This document shows positions 29,692-37,474 of a stretch of DNA of 64,000 nt, in pieces. The stretch's first letter is position 1; every line of letters begins with the position of its first letter. The stretch comes from Micromonospora arborensis (GTDB lineage: Bacteria; Actinomycetota; Actinomycetes; Mycobacteriales; Micromonosporaceae): NCBI RefSeq assembly GCF_003205615.1, contig NZ_PYBV01000005.1:215123-279122 (forward strand), in the 5' to 3' direction. The position numbers and the translations under genes are program-made. Under the pieces are notes generated by a model. That model was not told where the DNA came from, searched no databases, and saw only the letters and a list, made by a program, of their open reading frames with translations.

Positions 29692-31068
29692 ATGTCCCTC
29701 TCCCCATCCCGGATCTTCGCCGAGCTGAACGCGGTGTGCCCTCCCGTGCAGCCGTCGCCGATCATGGGCACGGCAATCGTGCTCGGCGGCAGTGTCGCCG
29801 GTCTGCTGGCCGCCCGCGTGCTGTCCGACTACGCCGACAGCGTCGTCATCATCGACCGGGACGCCCCGCAGGTGACCGGCGCGCGTCCCGGCGTACCCCA
29901 GGGGACGCAGCTGCACGCGCTGCTGCCCGGTGGTTTCTTCCAACTGGAGCGCCTGTTCCCGGGGTTCCGCGACCAGGCCGTGGCCCGCGGGGCGGTCGAG
30001 GCGCCGCCCACGGCCAGGCGGAACTACCTCGACGGCCGGCCGAGGGTCGTCGTCCCCGACGACGCCGACACCCTGGCCGGCAGCCGACCACTTCTGGAGG
30101 GGCTGATCCGCCAGCAGGTGCTCCGCCTGCCGAACGTCAAGACGCTCACCGCCCGTGCCACCGGCCTCGTGTTCGACGGCACCGCGGTCACCGGTGTCCG
30201 TTACGACGTCGGTGGGGTGCCCGGTGTCGAGAATGGTGACCTGACGGTGGACGCCATGGGGCGTTCGAGCAGACTGTCGGCCTGGCTGGAGCAGGCCGAC
30301 TGGGACCGGCCCGTCACGCGACGGATGACCGTGCGCCTGAACTACGCGACGGCCCAGTTCCGGCGCCCAGCGGCGACGCCGGCCTCGACGGTCGTCCTGG
30401 CGCTGAACACCGCGAAGACGGCCTCGGACGTGGCCGGTGCCGCGTTCTTCGCCATCGAGGACGGTCGGTGGATGGCCATGATGGCCGGTTACGGCGACTA
30501 CCATCCCGGCCACACCGCAGACGATTTCGTGCGCCGACTACGGGAGCAGTTCCCACCCGAGTTCGGCGCTGTCGCCGGCCAGGAGATGCTCGGCGACGTC
30601 CAGACCTACCACCATGCCGACAGTCGACGACGGGACTTCCACGCGCTGAAGCGGTTCCCGGCCGGGCTCGTCAGCGTCGGCGACGCCGTCGCGTCCTTCA
30701 ACCCGGTGTACGGCCAGGGAATGACGGCGGCGGGTCTGCACGCGGCCTGCCTGTCGACGTACCTGCGGTCCGGCCCGGATCTGACCCAGCCCGCGCACCA
30801 GTACCTCGCACTGCAGAAGGTCGTGGTCGACGCCGCATGGTCGACGTCGACCTCCGCCGACCTGGCGCTGCCCCACGTCGACGGGCCCTACCCGCGCGGC
30901 TACCGGATCACCAGCTGGGCCAGCAGGCAGATCATCGCCGCGACCGTCACGGACCTGGCGACCGCGCGACGGTTCAACGAGGTCGTCTCCATGCGGGCGC
31001 ACCCACTGTCGCTGGCCAGGCCGGGGGTGCTCCTCGGCGCCGTGCGGGCCAACCGCCGCGCACGCTGA
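29692..31068 (+). CDS. FAD-dependent oxidoreductase/monooxygenase
   Basis: A 458-residue flavoprotein of the group A monooxygenase/geranylgeranyl-reductase-like fold. The FAD Rossmann motif IVLGGSVAGLLAARVLSDYA (about 28-47) ends in Asp of VVIIDRD. The second FAD motif VSVGDAVASFNPVYGQGMTAAG lies around 325-346. It probably hydroxylates or epoxidises a small molecule with NAD(P)H and oxygen, and relatives occur with secondary-metabolite genes. The ATG at 29692 follows GGAGAG; the open frame upstream to 29509 is chance. It is flanked by remnants and shows no partner genes. Confidence 0.87.
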   Translation: MSLSPSRIFAELNAVCPPVQPSPIMGTAIVLGGSVAGLLAARVLSDYADSVVIIDRDAPQVTGARPGVPQGTQLHALLPGGFFQLERLFPGFRDQAVARGAVEAPPTARRNYLDGRPRVVVPDDADTLAGSRPLLEGLIRQQVLRLPNVKTLTARATGLVFDGTAVTGVRYDVGGVPGVENGDLTVDAMGRSSRLSAWLEQADWDRPVTRRMTVRLNYATAQFRRPAATPASTVVLALNTAKTASDVAGAAFFAIEDGRWMAMMAGYGDYHPGHTADDFVRRLREQFPPEFGAVAGQEMLGDVQTYHHADSRRRDFHALKRFPAGLVSVGDAVASFNPVYGQGMTAAGLHAACLSTYLRSGPDLTQPAHQYLALQKVVVDAAWSTSTSADLALPHVDGPYPRGYRITSWASRQIIAATVTDLATARRFNEVVSMRAHPLSLARPGVLLGAVRANRRAR

Positions 31069-31116
31069 CGGTTGGCTCGTCCCGTGCGGGCGGCCCACGG
31101 CGAGCAGCTGATGCGA

Positions 31117-31512
31117 CTAACCGGCAATAGCCCAGATCACCAGTACCGGCAGGGTTAGCAGATAGGCGCTGCCGCAGACTCGGAACGCTCTGTCCGTGGC
31201 GCGACCGGACAGTCCACGACTGCCGGTGAGCACCTGCAGTGGAGTCGTGCCTTCGTTGTCGCCGCCGTCTTCGAAAGTCAACGCACACACCAGGAGCAGG
31301 ACGTCGGCCGCGATGAGCAGGGGCCATGCGGACTGTGGCGCGGAGAACCCGGCGAAGACCAGCGGCCCCAGCACGATCGCGGGTACGGTGCCGAGCGAGA
31401 AGGCGCTCACGATGATCGCGATGATGGCGAACCAGCCGAAGGCTGTCAGTCGCAGAAGCACAGCCAGTCCGACGACCGTGATCTGAATGAGCCCCATCGA
31501 CACCGCAGTCAC
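31117..31512 (-). CDS. Small four-helix membrane protein, unknown
   Basis: A 131-residue protein with about four membrane segments (residues 8-25, 28-48, 62-78 and 112-130) and a charged loop (about 80-110). No family is recognised. Its GTG start overlaps the stop of the gene at 31509-31796 by 4 bp (GTGA), which supports translation of both. It is the last member of a minus-strand set with the GAD-like protein. Confidence 0.6.
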   Translation of the reverse strand: MTAVSMGLIQITVVGLAVLLRLTAFGWFAIIAIIVSAFSLGTVPAIVLGPLVFAGFSAPQSAWPLLIAADVLLLVCALTFEDGGDNEGTTPLQVLTGSRGLSGRATDRAFRVCGSAYLLTLPVLVIWAIAG

Positions 31513-31796
31513 CCTTCTACGAACGCATCGCGTACAGCGAGTTGGTCAAACCTGACCCGCGCATCCCTCGGCGGGGCGTCCCCGCTGGTCTGCACCTTCA
31601 GAGTTGCTGTCGGGCTGGGAGTGTCCTCGACGATGACCACTTCCGTCACACCGGCCGGCAGGTCGGCAGGCCATCCCGCATCGTCGGTCGGCTCACTGGT
31701 CAAGAGGCGCGCGGCACGTCCAATCAGGCCCGTGTCGGTGGCCCGCACTCGTCGCCACACCATCAACGCTGGCCTGGTCGGCTGTTTGACGGACAC
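31509..31796 (-). CDS. Hypothetical small protein
   Basis: About 95 residues beginning VSVKQPTRPALMVWRRVRATDTG and ending VRFDQLAVRDAFVEG. No known motif. The frame is open further upstream inside the GAD-like gene, but composition there becomes Arg/Ser-rich and non-protein-like. GTG 31796 is therefore the most reasonable start. It overlaps the membrane-protein gene by 4 bp. Confidence 0.5.
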   Translation of the reverse strand: MSVKQPTRPALMVWRRVRATDTGLIGRAARLLTSEPTDDAGWPADLPAGVTEVVIVEDTPSPTATLKVQTSGDAPPRDARVRFDQLAVRDAFVEG

Positions 31797-31863
31797 CCGC
31801 AAAGGCGCGGCCGTGCGCGGTGGTGCCCGCCTGCCGTCCGGTCGTCGGCAGCGCCTGGGCCGG

Positions 31864-32529
31864 TCACTGACCGATCCACATGTGCAGGAGGTCTTCCTTG
31901 TCCACGAGGCGACGCTCGGAGAGCTCGGCGAGTAGCTCCAGGTGGACGGGTCCGTCGAAGATCTCCGCCCGGTCGGGACGCAGCGCCCCGCCGAGACCCA
32001 AGGCCGGGACAAAGCCATAGATGGTGTCGGGGCCCACCGGGCCACGCAGTGCGAGGATCCGATCGAACAACGGCTTCTCATCGGCGCCGAGCAGGTCAAC
32101 ACTGCGGCGGTCCTGGCACATCAACAGCGCGTAGAGCCGGTCATTGCGGCGATCGTCTGACATCGGGCGGCCCGCCCGATCCGTGTGGACCACCCACCCG
32201 TACTGCGCATTGATCGTCAACCGCGAGCCCGTCTGCTGTCCCCACACCTGCAAATCGCCGAACGCACTGCGGCTCACGGCAATCCATCGCTCTTCTCCCG
32301 GTAGGGCAAGGCCGCTTGTCCATGCGTCGACCGCCGGCTGCCACACCTCGGGATCACACAACCAGAACGATCCGTTACCGAATCCGGCGAATCCATACCG
32401 ACGCCAACACGCCAGCAGTAGATCGGGCACGGCACCTGCAAACTGAGCCAGCCGATCGGCGCGGACCGGAGCGGAATAGGTTGGAGGCCCCCATATCTCA
32501 GCCAACTCTGCTACTTCATCATCCACCAT
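31864..32529 (-). CDS. GAD-like/DUF1851 protein, possible toxin-immunity protein
   Basis: A 221-residue cytoplasmic protein. The block DLLLACWRRYGFAGFGNGSFWLCDPEVWQPAVDAW, then IAVSRSAFGDLQVWG, resembles the GAD-like plus DUF1851 fold of T6SS Tdi1-type immunity proteins (W..GF..Y.NG.FW..NP, then ..R.AFGDL..W). ATG 32529 is preceded by GGGGGAGG. No toxin gene is next to it, so it may be an orphan immunity gene. Two small downstream genes follow on the same strand. Confidence 0.65.
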   Translation of the reverse strand: MVDDEVAELAEIWGPPTYSAPVRADRLAQFAGAVPDLLLACWRRYGFAGFGNGSFWLCDPEVWQPAVDAWTSGLALPGEERWIAVSRSAFGDLQVWGQQTGSRLTINAQYGWVVHTDRAGRPMSDDRRNDRLYALLMCQDRRSVDLLGADEKPLFDRILALRGPVGPDTIYGFVPALGLGGALRPDRAEIFDGPVHLELLAELSERRLVDKEDLLHMWIGQ

Positions 32530-32699
32530 CGGTGCGCCTCCCCCTCGTGCCACGAACCACCTGCCTGCCCGCCCGACCGAAGCGCCGCGGCCCGTTCGCC
32601 GAGTGTCGCGGCATCCCGCAACAGCCCGTGGCTGCCGCAGACGATGTCACACCATCCGGCGTTGTTGCGGGCCGCCGCCACCCGATCGTCCTCCAGCAC
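32511..32699 (-). CDS. Short acetyltransferase-like N-terminal fragment
   Basis: Sixty-two residues starting MLEDDRVAAARNNAGWCDIVCGSHGL. RNNAxWCDxVCRxHG is the N-terminal motif of a group of Streptomyces GNAT-like proteins usually about 250 residues long. Here it stops after HRWWMMK and overlaps the immunity-like gene by 19 bases in another frame. It is probably the truncated 5' end of a lost gene. A real small protein is possible. Confidence 0.35.
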   Translation of the reverse strand: MLEDDRVAAARNNAGWCDIVCGSHGLLRDAATLGERAAALRSGGQAGGSWHEGEAHRWWMMK

Positions 32700-32736
32700 G
32701 ACGGGCAGCCTGGCACCCTTGGACTACCCTCGCGCC

Positions 32737-34305
32737 GTGGAAAGCACAGAGATCGACGCACCTATCGTCGGCGTCACCGTCTATCCGGACCGGGCTCGGG
32801 TCACCCGCCGGGGCAGTCCTCGGTTGACCGCCGGCGAGCACCGCGTACGCATCGCGCCACTCCCACTCGGCCTGCGGCGCGACTCCATCCGGGTCGGTGG
32901 TCGGGGCGCGGCCACGGTACTCGGTGTGGACGTGACCACCTGGCGGCAGGCCCGCAGCGCCGACGCGCAGATCGTCGGCCTCGAGCAGCGACACCGGGAG
33001 CTGAACGACGAGTTGGCCGAGGTCGGGGACGCGGACGGAATCGAGGAACAGCGCGGGGAGTTCCTCACCCGGTTGGCCGAGCGCGCCGGTGGCACGTACG
33101 CCCGGGCGTTGGCCTCCGGCGACGCGGCGCCGACCGACGTGGTGGCCTTCACCGATTCGGTGGCGGGGCAGCTCGCCGAGTCACGCAGCCGGCGGCGCGG
33201 GCTGTCTCGGCGGCGCACCGAGTTGGCCGCGGAGTTGGCCGCGGTCGAGCGTGACCTGAACGCCGCGCGCGGCAAGCGGACGCCGGACCGGTTGGCCGCC
33301 GAGGTGACGGTCTCGGTGGCGGCCGACGGCGCGGAGTTGGAGTTGGAGCTGACCTACCTGGTCGACGGTGCGGTGTGGCGGCCCTCGTATGACCTGCGGC
33401 TGGTCGAGGACACCATGACCGTCACCTGGTTCGGGTTGGTCAGCCAGAGCACCGGAGAGGACTGGCCGGAGTGCGAGCTTCAGCTCTCGACCGCCCGGCC
33501 TGCCGCGACGACCGGCGTACCCGAATTGTCGCCCTGGTATCTCGACCGGTTTCGGCCGGTGTCAGTCGGGGCCGCGGCGGCGCCCGTGCCGGTCGGGATG
33601 CAGCCCCCGGCACCGGGCGGGGCGCCGGCCCGGTCCGCAGCGCCCCGGCCCCGGTTGCAGGAGAGCGTCGCCCAGGTCGAGCAGGGCGTCAGCGCGGCCA
33701 CCTATCGGCCGGCCCGGCCGGCCGCGGTGCCGGCCGACGGCAGCGCGCACCGAGCCACCATCGCCGTGCTGGAGCTGCCAGCCCGACTGGACCACGTGAC
33801 CGTGCCGGTCCGCGCCGCCGAGGCGCACCTGCGTGCCACGGTACGCAACACGTCGGATCACACGATGCTGCCCGGTCCGGCGGCGGTGTTCCACGGCGCC
33901 GATTTCGTCGCGGCCACCGGGCTGCCGATGTGGGCGCCGGGCGAGGAGATCGAGCTGGGGCTCGGGGTCGACGACCGGCTGCGGGTGGAGCGGAAGCTGC
34001 ACCGGCGCTCGGAGACCAAGGCCACGCTCGGGTCGACGCGGCGGCGGGAGGTGGACTACCGGATCACCGTCGCCAACCACACACCCCGGTCGGCGACGGT
34101 CGAGGTACGCGACCAGTTGCCGGTGTCCCGCGACGAGGCGGTGGTGGTGCGGGAGACGAACCTGACGCCGGCTCCGGCGGAGCGTACGGAGCTGGGAGAG
34201 CTGGCCTGGCGGCTGTCGCTCGCGCCGGGCGACAGCGGTGAGATCGCCATCGGCTTCCGGGTGGAGTTGGCCAAGGGGGTGGAACTGACCGGCTGGCGGG
34301 AGTAG
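32737..34305 (+). CDS. DUF4139/mucoidy inhibitor A family protein
   Basis: A 522-residue cytoplasmic protein. The N-terminal DUF4140 part (GVTVYPDRARVTRRGSPRLTAGEHRVRIAPLPLGLRRDSIRVGGRG) precedes a coiled-coil (about 85-190) and the C-terminal DUF4139 beta-rich domain (YLVDGAVWRPSYDLRL, GEDWPECELQLSTARP, and ADYRITVANHTP-like repeats near the end). Function is unknown; some members affect exopolysaccharide. The GTG at 32737 has no ribosome site, but TACCCT lies 6-12 bases upstream, so a leaderless mRNA is likely. It stands alone. Confidence 0.85.
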   Translation: MESTEIDAPIVGVTVYPDRARVTRRGSPRLTAGEHRVRIAPLPLGLRRDSIRVGGRGAATVLGVDVTTWRQARSADAQIVGLEQRHRELNDELAEVGDADGIEEQRGEFLTRLAERAGGTYARALASGDAAPTDVVAFTDSVAGQLAESRSRRRGLSRRRTELAAELAAVERDLNAARGKRTPDRLAAEVTVSVAADGAELELELTYLVDGAVWRPSYDLRLVEDTMTVTWFGLVSQSTGEDWPECELQLSTARPAATTGVPELSPWYLDRFRPVSVGAAAAPVPVGMQPPAPGGAPARSAAPRPRLQESVAQVEQGVSAATYRPARPAAVPADGSAHRATIAVLELPARLDHVTVPVRAAEAHLRATVRNTSDHTMLPGPAAVFHGADFVAATGLPMWAPGEEIELGLGVDDRLRVERKLHRRSETKATLGSTRRREVDYRITVANHTPRSATVEVRDQLPVSRDEAVVVRETNLTPAPAERTELGELAWRLSLAPGDSGEIAIGFRVELAKGVELTGWRE

Positions 34306-34320
34306 GCACCGAGTGATGAT

Positions 34321-34809
34321 TCAGGGGCGGGCCGAGCGGGGGAGCTTGCGCAGGATGTCGACGACGAAGCGGTGGTCATCGAGCTGCGGAAGCCCGGAGA
34401 CCCCCACCCAGCCCACCACGCCGGTGCCCCGTACTCGCAGGGGCAGCGCGCCCCCGGCCGCCGCGTACCGGGAGGCTGGGAGACCGAATCGCTCTGCCAG
34501 CGTCACCTGCTTGTCCTGGCACAACCGGGCCATGTACAACGACGAGTGCTCGAACCGCATCACCACTCGCCCCTTGCGGCGCAGCCAACCGTCGTTGTCC
34601 GCCGTCGACCCCGGCAGGCCACAGTGGAACAGCTGGCGGCCGGCCCGCCACACGCCAACCGAGACCGGCAGCCGCTGCTCACTCGCGGCGGCGACGGCGA
34701 GCATCCCCAGCTCGTACGCGTCCGTCTCGGACAGGCCGGCGAGCTCCAGCTCGGCCTCCTCGCGCAGCAACTCGTCAAGCGTCGGCCACGGGTCACGGTC
34801 AACTGACAT
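34321..34809 (-). CDS. UPF0303/haem-degrading-domain protein
   Basis: A 162-residue protein of the UPF0303 group, related to GlcG/HbpS. It shows RVVMRFEHSSLYMARL, RYAAAGGALPLRVRGTGVVGWVGVSGLPQLDDH and a helical start (LDELLREEAELELAGLSETDAYELG). Members bind haem or small ligands; some are claimed to degrade haem. GAGGAGAA precedes the ATG at 34809. It starts 33 bases after the SDR stop, so it is probably co-transcribed with it, downstream of an iron-regulated gene. Confidence 0.8.
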   Translation of the reverse strand: MSVDRDPWPTLDELLREEAELELAGLSETDAYELGMLAVAAASEQRLPVSVGVWRAGRQLFHCGLPGSTADNDGWLRRKGRVVMRFEHSSLYMARLCQDKQVTLAERFGLPASRYAAAGGALPLRVRGTGVVGWVGVSGLPQLDDHRFVVDILRKLPRSARP

Positions 34810-34842
34810 GTGCTTCTCCTCGTTCGACGGTGGCAAAGTCGG

Positions 34843-36303
34843 TCACCAGGCGCAGGGCGCGTAGTCCTTCAGGAAGCAGCCGTACAGGTCCTCGCCCAGC
34901 TCGCCACGGACGATCGGGTCGTAGACCCGGGCCGCACCGTCGACCAGGTCCAGCGGGGCGTGGAAGCCCTCGTCGGCCAGCCGCATCTTCGTCGGGTGCG
35001 GCCGTTCGTCGGTGATCCAGCCCGTGTCGACGCTGGTCATCAGGATGCCGTCGGTCAGCATCTCCTGCGCGCTGGTGCGGGTCAGCATGTTCAGCGCGGC
35101 CTTGGCCATGTTGGTGTGCGGGTGCCCCGGGCCCTTGTAGCCGCGGCCGAACTGGCCCTCCATCGCCGACACGTTCACCACGTACTTGCGGCGGGCCGAC
35201 GCTGCGGCCATTGCCGGGCGGAGCCGGCTGACCAGCACGAACGGCGCGGTGACGTTGCACAGTTGCACTTCGAGCAGCTCGACCGGGTCCACCTCCTGCA
35301 CCCGCTGGACCCAGCTGTTGACCGAGTCGAGGTCCGGCACGAGTCCTCCGGCGTCGATGGCCGTGGACGCGGCGATCCGTTCCGGCGAGGCCGAGCCGCT
35401 GGTCAGGGCGAGCGCGGTGAGCGCGTGCGGGGTGAGCGCGGTCGACTGCGGCCCGGCGGTCAGGCTGCCGACCGGGCCGCCCTGGCTGTCCGGCTTGGCG
35501 AAGGTGATCAGCTCCGGCAGCGGGCCGTCCGGCAGGGCCGCGGCCTCCGCGGCGATGAGCTGCGCGTACGCCCCGGGGGAGCGGCGGACGGTCTGCGCCG
35601 CGTTGTTGATCAGGATGTCGAGGGGGCCCTGGCTGCTCACCGAGTCGGCGAGGGCGATCACCTGGGCGGGGTCGCGCAGGTCGATTCCGACGATGCGCAG
35701 GCGGTGCAGCCAGTCGCCGCTGTCGGGCATGGCGGCGAACCTGCGGACCGCGTCGTGCGGGAAGCGCGTGGTCACCGTCGTGTGCGCGCCGTCGCGCAGC
35801 AACCGCAGCGCGATGTACATGCCGATCTTCGCCCGGCCACCGGTGAGCAGCGCGCGTCGGCCGGTCAGGTCGGTACGGGCGTCGCGGCGCTCCCGGTTGA
35901 GCGCGGCGCAGGACGGGCAGAGCTGGTGATAGAAGGCGTCCACCTCGCGGTAGCGCTGCTTGCAGACGTAGCAGCCGCGTGGATTGTGCAGGAACCCGGC
36001 CGTCTCGCCGGGCACGGAGGACGCGAGCGGGATGCCCTGGGTCTCGTCGTCGATCCGCCCCGGGGCACCGGTGGCGGTGGCCTCCGTCACGGCCCGGTCG
36101 GCCGCGAGGATGGCGTCGCGCCGTTCCTCGCGTCGCCGCTGCTTGATCACCTTGTAGAGCCGCGCGGTGGCCCGCTGCACCCGCACCACGTCGGGGTGGT
36201 CGGATGGCAGCTCCTCCAGCGCTTCGAAGACGCTGAGGCAGGCCTCCAGCCGGTCTCGGTCAATGCCGTTTTGACCGTTTTCGGTAATGTTGTCCACCGT
36301 CAT
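34843..36303 (-). CDS. SDR-family protein with N-terminal zinc finger and altered active site
   Basis: A 486-residue protein. An N-terminal helical part (1-75) precedes a zinc-finger-like CX2C-X14-CX2C (Cys111, 114, 129, 132). A Rossmann short-chain dehydrogenase domain follows (from about 148: LLTGGRAKIGMYIALRLL, ILINNAAQTV, VVNVSAMEG). The usual YxxxK appears as TNMAK in HPHTNMAKAALNML, so the catalytic Tyr seems replaced by Thr. The domain has an insertion between NNAAQ and the VSAMEG strand (about 95 residues longer than usual). It probably binds NAD(P) and may be non-classical. Start ATG 36303. It lies between the siderophore-interacting protein gene and the UPF0303 gene, all on one strand. 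Confidence 0.8.
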   Translation of the reverse strand: MTVDNITENGQNGIDRDRLEACLSVFEALEELPSDHPDVVRVQRATARLYKVIKQRRREERRDAILAADRAVTEATATGAPGRIDDETQGIPLASSVPGETAGFLHNPRGCYVCKQRYREVDAFYHQLCPSCAALNRERRDARTDLTGRRALLTGGRAKIGMYIALRLLRDGAHTTVTTRFPHDAVRRFAAMPDSGDWLHRLRIVGIDLRDPAQVIALADSVSSQGPLDILINNAAQTVRRSPGAYAQLIAAEAAALPDGPLPELITFAKPDSQGGPVGSLTAGPQSTALTPHALTALALTSGSASPERIAASTAIDAGGLVPDLDSVNSWVQRVQEVDPVELLEVQLCNVTAPFVLVSRLRPAMAAASARRKYVVNVSAMEGQFGRGYKGPGHPHTNMAKAALNMLTRTSAQEMLTDGILMTSVDTGWITDERPHPTKMRLADEGFHAPLDLVDGAARVYDPIVRGELGEDLYGCFLKDYAPCAW

Positions 36304-36433
36304 ACGTCTGTGTCTCGTCCCGTATCCCGTGCCGGATCCAGCCGGCCCGCCCCAAGTCCGACCCGAAACTGTACGCACCGCGCCGTCCCCACTGCACCCC
36401 GCGTTCGCCGGGCGGCGTGAGCAGGGTCTGCGT

Positions 36434-37360
36434 TCAGTCGGTGTCGGCGCGACCCAGACGCCAGTAGCCCATGAAGGCCACCGCCCGCCGGTCCAGACCC
36501 CGCTCGGCGACCAGGTGCCGGCGCAGGTTGCGGATGACGCCGGCCTCCCCGGCCAGCCACGCGTACAGCGGTGCCCCGGCGACCTCGTCGGGCACCTCCC
36601 ACAGGATCCCGGTGTCGACGTCCACGTCCGGGACCGGCTGTGCGGCGGGCGTCGTGCCGGGGGCCAGCAGTTCCCCCGCCGCGGCGGCGACGGCGGGCAC
36701 CAGCCGGCTGCCGTATCCGTCGGCACCCCGGGACAGCCAGCGGACGTCGATGCCGGGGGGCGCCGCCAGGGGCAGCACGTCGTCGGCGTCGGGCACCTCC
36801 AGCACCACCGTGCCCCGGGCCGCGAGGGGGAGCCGCTCGCAGATGGCGCTGATCGCCGGCACCGCCGTCTCGTCCCCGGCCAGCAGCAGGGTGGCCCCCG
36901 TCGGCGGTCGGAACTCGACCCCGCCGTGGTCCCCGTCGTAGCCGGCATCCGGCCCGACCAGGGCAAGCTCGTCGCCGGCACGTACCCGCCGGGCCCAACG
37001 GGTCGCCGGGCCGCTGTCGCCGTGCAGCACGAGGTCGACGTCGACCTCGGCCAGGTGCGGTCGGACCGCCCGCACCGTGTACGTACGTATCGGGTTGCGC
37101 AGGTGCTCGGGCAGGGCCCGCCACGTCGTGTACCAGTCCTCGCCCTCGGGCAGCCGCACCTCCCGCTGGTCGGGCAGCGGCAGCGCCAGCTTGATCCGCT
37201 GGTCGTAACCGTTGTCGGCGAAGCGGTCGAGGTCTGCCCCGGTGAAGGTCACCCGGGTGAAGGACGGGCTGAGTCGGCGTACCGCGCCGACGGTGACGGT
37301 GAACACGCGCCACGGCGCGATGGGCAGGGTCTCGGTCGTGGTGCCGTTCTGGGCCTGCAT
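36434..37360 (-). CDS. Siderophore-interacting protein (ferric-siderophore reductase)
   Basis: A 308-residue FAD/NAD(P)H flavoprotein of the ViuB/YqjH family that reduces ferric siderophores to release iron. The FAD-binding barrel reads RLSPSFTRVTFTG and RTYTVRAVRP. LALVGPDAGYDG and LLLAGDETAVPAISAICERLP mark the nicotinamide part, and LYAWLAGEAGVIRNLRRHL plus FMGYWRLGRADTD are typical C-terminal motifs. An iron box overlaps the start codon and promoter, so it is made under iron shortage. A TTGACA/TAGCCT promoter suggests a leaderless mRNA. No siderophore synthesis genes are in the window. Confidence 0.93.
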   Translation of the reverse strand: MQAQNGTTTETLPIAPWRVFTVTVGAVRRLSPSFTRVTFTGADLDRFADNGYDQRIKLALPLPDQREVRLPEGEDWYTTWRALPEHLRNPIRTYTVRAVRPHLAEVDVDLVLHGDSGPATRWARRVRAGDELALVGPDAGYDGDHGGVEFRPPTGATLLLAGDETAVPAISAICERLPLAARGTVVLEVPDADDVLPLAAPPGIDVRWLSRGADGYGSRLVPAVAAAAGELLAPGTTPAAQPVPDVDVDTGILWEVPDEVAGAPLYAWLAGEAGVIRNLRRHLVAERGLDRRAVAFMGYWRLGRADTD

Positions 37361-37397
37361 GAGGTTAGGCTAACCTAACCAAGTGGCGGCGTGTCAA
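37360..37397 (-). promoter_or_regulatory. Iron box (DmdR1/IdeR type) in a leaderless promoter
   Basis: TGAGGTTAGGCTAACCTAA (37360-37378) matches 18 of 19 bases of the actinobacterial iron box TTAGGTTAGGCTAACCTAA. On the minus strand it covers the -10 (TAGCCT, 37372-37367), with TTGACA at 37397-37392 and a spacer of 19. The first transcribed base would be about 37360, the A of the ATG. Iron-loaded DmdR1/IdeR would block the promoter. Confidence 0.88.
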
Positions 37398-37474
37398 GCC
37401 GGCCCGAGAGTCCGAGGCCAGCCTGGCGGACCGGCGGTCGTCGGGTCCGTGCACGGGTGGGGGATGCTGGTTCC

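Noticed and set aside
36287..37378. A 363-codon plus-strand frame over the siderophore-interacting protein
   Set aside because: The minus-strand protein matches the family throughout and has the iron box at its start.
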